This document shows positions 14,767-22,998 of a DNA stretch of 38,193 nt, piece by piece. The translations under genes and the position numbers were made by a program. Position 1 is the first letter of the stretch. The number at the start of each line of letters is the position of its first letter. This DNA is from Candidatus Binatia bacterium (GTDB lineage: Bacteria > Desulfobacterota > Binatia > UBA9968). The stretch lies in NCBI GenBank assembly GCA_036504975.1, contig DASXUF010000100.1, positions 1-38,193 of the forward strand, in the 5' to 3' direction. Under the pieces are notes generated by a model. The model saw only the letters and a program-made list of their open reading frames with translations. It was not told the origin of the DNA and did not search any database.

Positions 14767-16395
14767 TTAGATCCCCTCGATCGGGCACACGACGTCGAGG
14801 AGGGAGGGTCTTCCCAGAGAGAGAGACCGTTTGATTGCGGGCGCGAGTTCAGGCGGCCGCTCGACTCTTTGCGCCTCGACGCCGTACGCGGCGGCGAGGG
14901 CGCACAAATCGGGGAGGCGGAGGTCGGTGCCGATGACGCGGCCGCCCCAGTGGCGGATCTGATCCCGCTTCATATTCCCGTAGGCGGAATTCCGGATCAC
15001 GATGATGGAGATGGGAAGCTTCCACGCGGCGGCGGTGGCCAGCTCCTGGGTTTCGAGCATGAACGAGCCGTCGCCCGTCACGCAGGCGATCGGCCTGGCG
15101 GGGAAGGCGAGAGCGAGGCCGATCGAAGTCGCGAGTCCGGAGCCGATGGCGCGGAAGTCGCCGGAGTGGTACGCGTACGACGTTGCGATGAAGCGCCTGA
15201 CGAGCTCCGTCGTCCCTCCGGCGCCGCCGACGATCGTTTCCTCACTCATGACTTCCATGAGCGCGCGATAGACGTGCCACTGGTCGATCGGGCCTGCCGC
15301 GCCGTAATCGTGCGACGCGAGCTGCTCGCGCCAGGCGCGTTTCTCGCTCGCCAGCCGCTCCAGCCGCGCGGAATGTTTTCTTCTCTCCGCTCCCTTTAGC
15401 CGATCGATCAGCTCACGCAGGACGATCTTCGCGTCGCCGACGACACCATGGCGCACCGGATAGATCTTCCCGATCTCGCCCCGGTCGCTGTCGACATGTA
15501 TGATCGGCACGCCATCCGGTATTACTTTTGCGCCGTAGCCGAGGGTCAGCGCCTCGCTGAAGGTCGCTCCGACGGCGAGCACGAGATCCGACTCGAGACA
15601 AAAGGAATTGGCAAAAGGAAACGCGCCGAAGCCGAGAACGCCGAGCGAGAGAGTATGCTCTTCGGAGACGAGCCCCTTGTGCGACGGCGTCGTGGCGAAC
15701 GGCGCGCCGAGAATTTCGGCGAGCTCTTTCAGCTCCTCTTCAGCGCGCGCCCAGTAGACGCCGCCGCCCGCAATGATGACCGGAGCGGCGGCGGCTTTCA
15801 GTTCCTCGGCCGCGCGCTCGACGGCGGCGGCATCCGGCGCAAGCGGGGGAGGAGGCTTCGGTACAAGCGGCGGCTCGGGAATTTCCACTTCGAGATTCTG
15901 GACGTCGCGCGGCACGCCGATGTAGACCGGACCCTTTCTTCCCGTCGTCGCCTGCCGGACCGCTTCGCGCAGGGAATCGAGGACGCTCTCGCGCTTCAAC
16001 GTCACGCTCATCTTGGTGACCGGCTCGAACATCTCGCGCTGCGGGACCTCGTGCCACGAAGAGGCGCCTTTTCCCGCCTCGCGGCTCCGGACATCGGACG
16101 ACAGCGCGATCAGCGGAATCGACTCCTTATATGCGTAAGCGATTCCGGTCAGGAGATTGGTCGCTCCGGCGCCGGAGGAAGCCAGGCACACTCCGAGACT
16201 TCTCGTCGCCTTGGCATAGGCCGCCGCCATGTAGGCGGCCGGGCCTTCGTGCATCGCCTGCACGAACCGGATCTCGGGATCGCCGTAGAGCGCGTCGGTG
16301 ATGTCGAAGACGGAATGGCCGGAGAGGCCGAAGATATGGCGCACGCCGGCCTCTTTCAGAAATTGCACGATCAGCCGGGCGACGGAGGATTTCAT
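14767..16395 (-). CDS. Thiamine diphosphate-dependent enzyme (acetolactate synthase/decarboxylase-like)
   Basis: A 542-residue ThDP enzyme in the acetolactate synthase, benzoylformate decarboxylase and oxalyl-CoA decarboxylase superfamily. It has three domains: a pyrimidine-binding domain with catalytic Glu50 (AMHEGPAAYMA), a central domain around 190-335, and a pyrophosphate-binding domain with the Mg-ThDP motif GDGSFMLETQ through Asn469 (residues 441-469). No FAD-related function can be confirmed. The start is ATG 16395, in an ATGA overlap with the stop of the binding-protein gene, so translation is coupled. The partner gene's ligand is probably the acid it acts on; this is inference. Confidence 0.83.
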   Translation of the reverse strand: MKSSVARLIVQFLKEAGVRHIFGLSGHSVFDITDALYGDPEIRFVQAMHEGPAAYMAAAYAKATRSLGVCLASSGAGATNLLTGIAYAYKESIPLIALSSDVRSREAGKGASSWHEVPQREMFEPVTKMSVTLKRESVLDSLREAVRQATTGRKGPVYIGVPRDVQNLEVEIPEPPLVPKPPPPLAPDAAAVERAAEELKAAAAPVIIAGGGVYWARAEEELKELAEILGAPFATTPSHKGLVSEEHTLSLGVLGFGAFPFANSFCLESDLVLAVGATFSEALTLGYGAKVIPDGVPIIHVDSDRGEIGKIYPVRHGVVGDAKIVLRELIDRLKGAERRKHSARLERLASEKRAWREQLASHDYGAAGPIDQWHVYRALMEVMSEETIVGGAGGTTELVRRFIATSYAYHSGDFRAIGSGLATSIGLALAFPARPIACVTGDGSFMLETQELATAAAWKLPISIIVIRNSAYGNMKRDQIRHWGGRVIGTDLRLPDLCALAAAYGVEAQRVERPPELAPAIKRSLSLGRPSLLDVVCPIEGI

Positions 16396-17510
16396 CCTTG
16401 TTTTCTTTTTTTCCACACTTCGGCGACGAAGCTGCGCACGGTTTCGAGGTCGGAATAGGCGGGATCGTCGAGCAGGGCGTACTTGGCGTCGGCGACGATC
16501 CGAGCGTGCTCGGGGACGTCGTCTTTCGGGATGTCGATCCGAAGCGAGTTTCTTCCGGTCTCGACGAGTTTCTGATACGCGAGTTGCCCCTCGCGCGACA
16601 GCAGCCAATTGACGAAGACCTTGGCCGCGTTGGGGTGGGGGGCGCGGTTGAGGAGCATGACGTTCCCTCCGCCCGAACCCACAAACCCTCCCTCTTTGAA
16701 CCTGTCGGTTTTAAAAGCGTCGATCGCAAGCCCCTTATTCTTCGCGTCCCAGATATCGAGGCGGTCCGCGTTCTGCAGCGCCGAGATGGCGTACTTTCCC
16801 TGCGCCACCCAATCGACCATCTGCCGGATGTCGCGGCTTACCGTCACGTCCATCTCGGTGAGGAAGCGCTTCACGAAGTCCGGCCCGATCTCCCGGTTAT
16901 AATAGAGGAACTGGAGCACCTCCTGCGTGCCGCCCGTGAGCGGCTCGGCGATCACAATCTTTCCTTTCCACTTGGGACTCAGAAAGTCCCAGTAGGATTT
17001 GACCTCCTGGGGCTTTACCAGGTTCGTGTTGTGATGAAAATAATAGAGCGGCGCGCCGGAGTAGGAAAAGATGTACTTTCCGTCGTCGTCGCCGTAGATG
17101 TGCCTGCCCAGCCACCATTTGGATGGGTCCAGCACGTCGGGAAGCAGCAGAACGGGCTTGATCGGATCGAGGACGCCGCCCTTCAGGAGACCGGCCGCGG
17201 CGGAGCCGGCGCCACCCATAAGAAGGTCGGCGATGTACTTCCCGGCCCGTCTTTCCGAAAGGATGCGGGTGACTCTCTCCGATCCCCGGACGGTCACCTC
17301 GACGGGCTTTATCTCGGGAAACTTCTTTTGAAAGTCCTGAAATAGCCGCTCATGGCCGGGGAAGGTGTAGATGACGACCGTGCCTTCCTGCTTCGCGGCC
17401 TTGACGGTTTTGTCCCAGTCCTCCTTCCAGTCGGCTCGGGCCAGCGCAGGGTGGAAGATCGCGAAAACCAAGACAAGAATAAAACCAAAGCAGAGCCGCA
17501 CAACGGTCAC
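16392..17510 (-). CDS. Iron-type (AfuA/PotD-like) ABC substrate-binding protein
   Basis: A 372-residue exported binding protein of the extracellular solute-binding family 1 or iron(III) type. The first 26 residues are a signal peptide (VRLCFGFILVLVFAIF, ALARA cleavage). The mature protein begins with DWKEDWDKTVKAAKQEGTVV, typical of this family, and contains NRAPHPNAAKVFVNWLLSR near the end. It starts at GTG 17510 with GAGGAAA just upstream. That GTG overlaps the TGA of a truncated cupin frame (GTGA), and its own stop overlaps the ThDP enzyme start, so all three may be on one message. It is closely related to the protein at 23721-24824. No permease is near. The ligand need not be iron. Confidence 0.82.
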   Translation of the reverse strand: MTVVRLCFGFILVLVFAIFHPALARADWKEDWDKTVKAAKQEGTVVIYTFPGHERLFQDFQKKFPEIKPVEVTVRGSERVTRILSERRAGKYIADLLMGGAGSAAAGLLKGGVLDPIKPVLLLPDVLDPSKWWLGRHIYGDDDGKYIFSYSGAPLYYFHHNTNLVKPQEVKSYWDFLSPKWKGKIVIAEPLTGGTQEVLQFLYYNREIGPDFVKRFLTEMDVTVSRDIRQMVDWVAQGKYAISALQNADRLDIWDAKNKGLAIDAFKTDRFKEGGFVGSGGGNVMLLNRAPHPNAAKVFVNWLLSREGQLAYQKLVETGRNSLRIDIPKDDVPEHARIVADAKYALLDDPAYSDLETVRSFVAEVWKKRKQG

Positions 17511-17653
17511 TTTCCTCGTCTTTGAATTGCGGTAGCCCGACGACGAACTTTACACAGTACCGCTCTGGACATTAGCCGCCCGGTCCAGCCGGGAACCGGT
17601 GTGGCTCCATCCATGGGTTTCTCCGGCAAATTGTGAGTTCTCGTCACGCGCAT
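17507..17653 (-). pseudogene. Truncated cupin gene, 5' remnant
   Basis: A 48-codon frame with a strong GGAGGCGAGGG ribosome binding site and ATG 17653. Its first 30 residues match the start of the cupin at 9467-9841 at 21 positions, sharing MRV, LPEKPMD, ATPVPGWTG and SR. After residue 30 the similarity ends abruptly, and the metal-binding cupin core is missing. The frame ends in TGA overlapping the GTG start of the binding-protein gene at 17510. At the DNA level the matching part has many silent differences, so it is an old copy and not a recent duplication. It may now serve only as a translated leader. Confidence 0.72.
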
Positions 17654-17673
17654 ATTTGCCCTCGCCTCCTTTA

Positions 17674-18660
17674 TTAGAACAGCCCTTCCTTCTCGAGCTT
17701 TTTCACAAACCGATCGTCGACCAGATCCTCCGCTTTGAGGCGGCGGATCTTTTCATTGGTCGAGCCGAGGAGCCGGATAACGTTGCGAATGCCTTCGACC
17801 GTGGGATAGATGCGCCGGTCGTACAGCAGGGGCAGGCTCTCGTAACCTTCCACGGCCAGTTCCGTCTTTGGCAGGCGGAGCCCCTTGGCCAGGCTCTTGA
17901 GAACCGCCGGCTTGTTTTCCGGTTGCGCGATGAAGGCCATGGAGTCCATTATGCCGCGCAAAACCTTTTCCACGACTTCCGGCGACGAGTTGAGGAAGCC
18001 GCGTTTGGTCATGATTCCCGTGCTTTGAAAGGGGATGGGTAGTTGCGCCAGGTCGCCGAGGTTGGTAAAGCCCCGGCTTTTGAGCGGCGCCGCAAATGTA
18101 TATCCGAGATGCGTGGCGGCGACGGAGTCGTTGAGAACCGCCTGACTGCGGATCGATTCATCGCCGAGAACGCGAAAGGTGATGCCGTCGCGCTTCGCGT
18201 CCAACCCCCAGTACTCGAGCGCCAGCGTGGTGAACATCCAACTGCCGCCGCTCATGCTGGTGACGCCGATGACTTTGCCCTTCAAGTCCGCGGGAGTTTT
18301 GATTTTCGGCGATGCCATGATGTTGCCGATGAGCTTATTGATCATGCCGGCGACGAATACCAGGTCGGTCCCTTCCGCGGCGGAGCCGAGCACCGCGCCG
18401 GTGACCGAGCCCTCGTGAAGCTGCGATTCGCCCGCCGCGAGAGCGGCCATGCCGATGGGACCGCTGCGGACGTGGACGAAAGTCAACTCCAGGCCGTAGC
18501 GGCGAAAAAAGCCCTGGTCTTGAGCGACGAACATGGCGGCCTCCCGTTCGCTGAACGAGCCGGTCGTCATGGTGACTTTGACCGGCGTCTGCGCGCCCGG
18601 CGCGGGTCCAGCGGCGGCAGCGATCAGCAGGACAAACAGAATGGAAATTTTTGTTCTCAT
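17674..18660 (-). CDS. NMT1/TauA-like ABC transporter substrate-binding protein
   Basis: A 328-residue periplasmic binding protein. Residues 1-23 are a signal peptide (ISILFVLLIAAAAGPAPGA). The mature part shows the NMT1/SsuA pattern FVAQDQGFFRRYGLELTFVH, then VTGAVLGSAAEGTDLV, and the ligand loop DLKGKVIGVTSMSGGSW. It is related to the protein at 2506-3516. The gene lies between two 5' gene remnants (cupin 17507-17653 and rhodanese 18698-18802), so the surrounding DNA has been rearranged. No permease or ATPase is present. The ligand is unknown. Confidence 0.82.
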   Translation of the reverse strand: MRTKISILFVLLIAAAAGPAPGAQTPVKVTMTTGSFSEREAAMFVAQDQGFFRRYGLELTFVHVRSGPIGMAALAAGESQLHEGSVTGAVLGSAAEGTDLVFVAGMINKLIGNIMASPKIKTPADLKGKVIGVTSMSGGSWMFTTLALEYWGLDAKRDGITFRVLGDESIRSQAVLNDSVAATHLGYTFAAPLKSRGFTNLGDLAQLPIPFQSTGIMTKRGFLNSSPEVVEKVLRGIMDSMAFIAQPENKPAVLKSLAKGLRLPKTELAVEGYESLPLLYDRRIYPTVEGIRNVIRLLGSTNEKIRRLKAEDLVDDRFVKKLEKEGLF

Positions 18661-18697
18661 CGCATCCTCCGCTGAAGAAAATAGATATGGGGAGGAT

Positions 18698-18802
18698 TCA
18701 GGCGAATCGTATATCGACGAATGTGCAATCCCGCTGGTCTAATTTCTTCTTGGCCTCCTCGATTTGGATCTCCGGGATGTCGTTCATAAAGCCGTATCTC
18801 AT
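18698..18802 (-). pseudogene. Truncated rhodanese-like gene, 5' remnant
   Basis: A 34-residue frame from ATG 18802 to TGA 18698. It reads FMNDIPEIQIEEAKKKLDQ then RDCTFVDIRFA, the exact beginning of a rhodanese domain (I.VEEAKKKLD...FVDIR). The usual continuation, up to the Cys-containing active loop, is absent. The ATG overlaps the Nudix stop (ATGA), so the two were translationally coupled. The frame is too short to fold. It was probably cut by a rearrangement that placed the binding-protein gene next to it. Confidence 0.6.
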
Positions 18803-19284
18803 TTCGCCGACGGACCTAGGCGTCCGCCTGCGCTTCGAAGATCTCCGCTGGCCGCTTGCTTTCTCAGCCTGGCCAGCGCCGCTCTGACCACGCGTTCATG
18901 CTCGCGCATATGTTTTTCTTCCCGATCGCCCGCGGCAAGCATTTCGATCGCGCGCTCCGGCGAAAACCATTGCGGTTTTCTTTCAGGCTCGTCCGGTTTT
19001 CGTTCCGACTCGACGGACATCAGATAGGCGGCGACGACGTCTTCGCGCGCATTGCTTTTGCCGTAGGCGTAAGAGGTGAACGGTTCAGTTTCGATCGCCC
19101 CGCCGACTCCGGCCTCTTCATCCGCTTCGCGCTGCGCGGCTTCCCAAGGCGGCTCGGATGGTGCTTTTTCAACGTGCCCTTTGGGAAAGGTCCAAGAGTT
19201 TCCGCCTTTCGCCCGCACCAGGAGAAATTCTATTTTTCCATTTCTACGTCGATAGCATATGGCAGCTACGACCGGAGCCGGCAT
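18799..19284 (-). CDS. Nudix hydrolase
   Basis: A 161-residue Nudix protein. The Nudix box is present with Gly36, Glu44 and READEEAGV at 52-60, so the catalytic Glu residues that bind the metal are intact. The spacing between Gly36 and Glu44 is seven residues, where the consensus has five: a two-residue insertion. WTFPKGHVEK before it and FTSYAYGK after it resemble diadenosine polyphosphate and diphosphoinositol-type Nudix enzymes. A basic, low-complexity C-terminal tail extends from about 135. The truncated rhodanese frame follows immediately, with overlap. The substrate is unknown. Confidence 0.85.
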   Translation of the reverse strand: MPAPVVAAICYRRRNGKIEFLLVRAKGGNSWTFPKGHVEKAPSEPPWEAAQREADEEAGVGGAIETEPFTSYAYGKSNAREDVVAAYLMSVESERKPDEPERKPQWFSPERAIEMLAAGDREEKHMREHERVVRAALARLRKQAASGDLRSAGGRLGPSAK

Positions 19285-19362
19285 GTGCTGGTTTCCTTTT
19301 TCCCCGCTAATGATCTCATAAGGTCCAAGAGCCGGTCACGCGGAACTTTGTCGGTTCGCGTC

Positions 19363-21528
19363 TCACTTCGCCAGCGGATCCGGCCGTAGCTGGAAATGCA
19401 CCGCGAGCGGTTTGGAGCCTTTGCCGTTTTCCATCAGCCACGGCGCGCGGTCGCCGCTCGAGCTCCACAAGCCGCGGCCTTTCCAGCCGGCTTTCGGATC
19501 GTCGATGCGTCCATCGAAGCCCTTGGCGTAGAAGCCCATCGGGTACGGCACGGTCAAAAGAATCATCTTGCCGTCTTTCATCGCGACCAGGCCGTTGTGC
19601 AAGTTGGCGGTGGACATCGGCACGTCCTCGCCGAGGCCGAACGTGTTGTGTTGGTCGACCCAAGAATAGTAGCTCGACTCGGCGCTGTTGTCGCCGATCC
19701 CCTGGAAACCGGGCCCTGGATATTTATAAAATGCCCAGCCCTCCGGACAGTGATTGCCGGTCGCCTTCGGGCCGTTGAGGGGACCTTTGCACTTCCTGCG
19801 GTCGAAGCTGGCAAGGTGGCCGCTCGCGAGCGACGCCCACACGACGCCTTTCTTGTCGATGTCCGCGCCGCGGATGCCGAAGCCGGGCAGCGGCACGTTG
19901 TAGATCTCCGCCAGCGCCGTCTCCGACGGACTGGCTCCTGGCACCACCCGTACGACGGCCCCTGGAAAGCCCCGCGTGGAGCCCCAAATCGAGCCATCGG
20001 CCGGACTCGGCATCACGGCGTAGAAACCCGCCGAGATCCGCTTGTCCTTCACCGGATCGACCGGCTCCTTCGGCTCGACGTACTCGTCGCGCTTGCCGTT
20101 GCCGTTGGTGTCGAGAACAAACGGCGTCCAGCCCTGCGATTTCGCCGCGTCGCCCGTCTCGTCGAACATCTTCATGTTGAGCCAGCCGACAACCTGGCCG
20201 CCGCCGCTGGTCCACAGCGTGTCGTTGGCGTCGTACCCGAACTGCAAATGATGCGTTTCGAAGCAGGTGTCGACGAAGGTGTACTTCATGGTCTTGGGAT
20301 CGAGCATCGTAAGATGGCGGTTGGTTCGCTCGATCGGGAAGACTTTGGCCGAAGGATGGTCGGAGCCCTTCTTGCAGAAGGCCGGATTGTTCGGGCCGCG
20401 CACCGCCGCCGCGAACCACACGCGCCCCTTGCGATCGAACATGCCGTTGTGGTTGTTGGCCTTGCTCGTCCAGTAGAGCTCGTTGCCCCAGTAAGGCGAC
20501 GGTTGCAGGACTTTGTTGCCCGCCGCATGGCCCGGTCCAATGGCCATAGGCGTATCGGCATCCCGCACCGGCATCATGAAGATCGAAGCCTTGTGCGTTT
20601 TCGGATCGAGGATCGGCATTTGGTCCGTGCTGTGCTCGGCAGACCCGTACAGCGGACCGTAGGCATTGACGGTCGGGTAGCGCCGATCCGAGGAGATCAG
20701 GTCATGGAGGTAATTCTTGTCGTTGAGCCAATCCCAGGTGGTGACGACGATATTGCGCTCGACGCCTTCCGGCCGAGCGGGTTTGCTGTGCGGCAGCTCG
20801 CCCTTGGCGATCCGGTCCGTCCAGTCCCCGAAATAACGGAAAGCCGCGCCGCCGAGTTCCTTGACGGAGATCGTGAACATCTGTTCGCCGGCTTGCCCGG
20901 ACTGGACGCGGCGAAACCACGCCTCCTCGGAATTGGCGAACGGAGGGAACGGATGCGGCACGTTCTTCGGGAACGTGCGCGTGGAAAACGTGCCCAGCTG
21001 ATGGCAGTTGGCGCAGCCGTTGATCTTCATCAAGTTCACCCATTCGTTCCGGGTTAAATGCGGGGGAATTTTGCTCTTGCCGCCGAACTCGCTCGCCTCG
21101 GGAATCTTGAGCATCGAATACCAATAGATCGCCGGATAAAATTGCGCCGCGGCGGCCTCGTTCGGCGCGATCACCGCGTTCAGGTTCATGATAGTACCAG
21201 GGATGACTCGGATTTTCGGCGAATCGACGAGGCCGTAGCCGCGTACCCAGATGCTGTAGGTCGCTCTCGGAAGATCCGGCACGAGGTAGCGCCCCTGATC
21301 GTCGGTGACGACGCTTCTGGTGAATCGGGTCGGCAAGGTGGTTGTCTCGACGATGACCCAAACTCCGGCCTCGGGTCCCTTCGCGCTGGTGACGACGCCG
21401 GCGATGTCGTCGCTGTCGATGCTGATGGCGCGACCGGTTTGTTCTACCATCTCGGACGCGCAGGCGGCGATGATCGCCGCGACGGCGATTGCGAGAGCAC
21501 TCAGATAAGAAGTTTTTTTCGTTATCAT
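19363..21528 (-). CDS. Lipoprotein with carboxypeptidase-regulatory-like, c-heme and beta-propeller domains
   Basis: A 721-residue exported protein. An N-terminal signal ends in a lipobox IAAC, with Cys23 as the likely lipidated residue. Residues 40-120 form a carboxypeptidase-regulatory-like beta-sandwich (SVVTDDQGRYLVPDLPRATY). A heme c motif CANCH lies at 172-176. The rest (about 250-700) has repeated short beta-sheet units such as FDRKGRVWFAA and YDANDTLWTSGGG, like streptogramin-lyase-type propellers. One loop, DTNGNGKRDEY, looks like a calcium-binding site. AAAGGAG precedes the ATG. It is probably an outer-membrane or periplasmic redox or binding protein; substrate and partner are not visible. 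Confidence 0.72.
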   Translation of the reverse strand: MITKKTSYLSALAIAVAAIIAACASEMVEQTGRAISIDSDDIAGVVTSAKGPEAGVWVIVETTTLPTRFTRSVVTDDQGRYLVPDLPRATYSIWVRGYGLVDSPKIRVIPGTIMNLNAVIAPNEAAAAQFYPAIYWYSMLKIPEASEFGGKSKIPPHLTRNEWVNLMKINGCANCHQLGTFSTRTFPKNVPHPFPPFANSEEAWFRRVQSGQAGEQMFTISVKELGGAAFRYFGDWTDRIAKGELPHSKPARPEGVERNIVVTTWDWLNDKNYLHDLISSDRRYPTVNAYGPLYGSAEHSTDQMPILDPKTHKASIFMMPVRDADTPMAIGPGHAAGNKVLQPSPYWGNELYWTSKANNHNGMFDRKGRVWFAAAVRGPNNPAFCKKGSDHPSAKVFPIERTNRHLTMLDPKTMKYTFVDTCFETHHLQFGYDANDTLWTSGGGQVVGWLNMKMFDETGDAAKSQGWTPFVLDTNGNGKRDEYVEPKEPVDPVKDKRISAGFYAVMPSPADGSIWGSTRGFPGAVVRVVPGASPSETALAEIYNVPLPGFGIRGADIDKKGVVWASLASGHLASFDRRKCKGPLNGPKATGNHCPEGWAFYKYPGPGFQGIGDNSAESSYYSWVDQHNTFGLGEDVPMSTANLHNGLVAMKDGKMILLTVPYPMGFYAKGFDGRIDDPKAGWKGRGLWSSSGDRAPWLMENGKGSKPLAVHFQLRPDPLAK

Positions 21529-21620
21529 GTCCGGCTCCTTTCGGGGTTCAGCGACTAGTGCGACTAAAAACTATCCGAGAGGAGCCGGTTGTGTCAATGC
21601 GTATGAAGACCGCGCGCTTT

Positions 21621-21680
21621 GTAGGGGCAGGCCCCCGTGCCTGCCCGGTTTCTTGGGCGACCACAGGGGGTCGCCCCTAC
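21621..21680. repeat. 60-bp palindromic repeat with two hairpins
   Basis: The element begins GTAGGGGCAGG and ends GTCGCCCCTAC, with outer arms GTAGGGGC and GCCCCTAC. Inside are two separate hairpins: GGGCAGGC paired with GCCTGCCC, and GGGCGACC paired with GGTCGCCC. It lies between the lipoprotein start and the aminotransferase stop and has the look of an interspersed intergenic repeat. Confidence 0.65.
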
Positions 21681-21694
21681 AGATGTTCGCTAAA

Positions 21695-22900
21695 CTACGC
21701 CCCCACCTTTGTCGCTAACGAATGGACAAGGCGTTTCACAAAGGAGGCGATACGTTGCACATCATCGAAGCTCACGTCGGGTTCGCAAGGAAGCTCGACT
21801 AAATCCGCCCAGACTCGTTCCGCGTTTGGCAGTGGAATACGGGCAAATTTTTCGTAAGCGGAGAGGAGGTGGATCGGGACATAGCTGCCGTGGACTTCAA
21901 AGCCCGCGCGCCTTAACGCCGCGATGACGCGCGCGGCGGAGTCGTCACCGCGTCCTCGGGGAACGACTCGGACGATCTGCGTCAGGCAGGCGGAGCCGCT
22001 TCGGTGCGGTATCAGTTGTAAGCGTTCCTCGCCGCCGAGAAATTTTTGATAGTCGCGGACGCGCTCGCGCCGCGCGGCGACGTTTTCGCGCAGCGTCTGC
22101 ATCAAAGTTAAAGCGACGGCCGCGCTCAGATTCGCCATCGTCTCTTGCCGGTACGGGTCGGGCGGCGCATCCGGGTTCGATTGAGCGAACAAGGCCTCGG
22201 CTGGATACGTCCAGCGTCGCCAGCGCCGCCAAAACAAAGCGGATAAGAGGCCCCGCAGCGTCCTAAAACGTCCGGGGAACCAGAGGTCAATGTCCCCGAA
22301 CATTCCTTCCTTCTTAGATACGCCGACGCCACCACCAAGACCGGAGCAAACTTTCTCGGCGCCGAAGCTCAAGATGCCCGCATTTCCGAAGCCGCCGACG
22401 GGCCGGCCGTCGATCGTCGCGCCCAAGGCTTGGGCGGCATCGTCGATGACGCGGATGTTTTTCCCGCGCGCGAGGTCCACGATCGCGTCGATGTCGGCGG
22501 GATTGCCGAAGAGGTGCGGCACGATGATCGCTTTTGTTTTCTCCGTCAGCGCCGCTTTGACCGTCTCAACGGTGAGGTTGAGTTCATCGCCGATGTCCGC
22601 AAGCACGGGAAACGCGCCGACGGCTAGAATCGGCGGCACGACGGCGGTGCAGCAAAAAGTGGGGATGATGACTTCGTCGCCCTGCGCGACGCCGCAGGCG
22701 CGCAAGACGACTTCGAGCGCGAAGCTTCCCGATCCGCATAGGATCGCGTCTTCGACGCCGAGTTGTTCGAGGATTGCCGAACGAAGGCGATCGAGCTCCG
22801 GCCCGTCGCTGATGCGGCCGGAAAAAAGCGCTCGCAGTATTGCGCGATAAGCGGCGCCGGTCCAATAAGGCCGCGCGAGAGAAACGCGGTAGGGATACAC
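21695..22900 (-). CDS. DegT/DnrJ/EryC1/StrS-family PLP-dependent aminotransferase
   Basis: A PLP enzyme of the sugar-aminotransferase fold. Features in order: SGRISDGPELDRL, the CGSGSFALEVVLRACG phosphate-binding loop, DEVIIPTFCCTAVVPPI, VIDDAAQALGA (cofactor Asp), and SFGAEKVCSG containing the Schiff-base Lys. I start it at GTG 22900, giving 401 residues beginning at YPYRVSLARPYW, as in family members; the longer frame starts from TTG 22987 and overlaps the ribosome binding site of the divergent gene. Family members aminate nucleotide-linked keto sugars. No other sugar genes are nearby, so the role is open. Confidence 0.82.
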   Translation of the reverse strand: MYPYRVSLARPYWTGAAYRAILRALFSGRISDGPELDRLRSAILEQLGVEDAILCGSGSFALEVVLRACGVAQGDEVIIPTFCCTAVVPPILAVGAFPVLADIGDELNLTVETVKAALTEKTKAIIVPHLFGNPADIDAIVDLARGKNIRVIDDAAQALGATIDGRPVGGFGNAGILSFGAEKVCSGLGGGVGVSKKEGMFGDIDLWFPGRFRTLRGLLSALFWRRWRRWTYPAEALFAQSNPDAPPDPYRQETMANLSAAVALTLMQTLRENVAARRERVRDYQKFLGGEERLQLIPHRSGSACLTQIVRVVPRGRGDDSAARVIAALRRAGFEVHGSYVPIHLLSAYEKFARIPLPNAERVWADLVELPCEPDVSFDDVQRIASFVKRLVHSLATKVGA

Positions 22901-22998
22901 GGCAGGGAGTATAAAGGATGAAGGTTGCGGGCGGAAACGGTTTGACAAATGGCCGTGTTCGGAACGATACGTAGTGATAGAGATCAACTGGAGGATTC

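Noticed and set aside
14657-14788. N-terminal extension of the antitoxin frame
   Set aside because: It contains a near-consensus promoter and residues unlike the Phd/YefM family; ATG 14656 is preferred.
15448-16458. 336-codon plus-strand frame opposite the thiamine enzyme
   Set aside because: Antisense shadow; the minus-strand enzyme has intact cofactor motifs.
16396-16608. 71-codon N-terminal extension of the thiamine enzyme
   Set aside because: It overlaps the binding-protein gene by over 200 bases and is arginine-rich; ATG 16395 gives the normal family start.
19396-21057. Long 553-codon frame on the plus strand opposite the lipoprotein gene
   Set aside because: It is an antisense shadow: no ribosome binding site, arginine- and alanine-rich sequence, and the opposite strand has clear domains and a heme motif.
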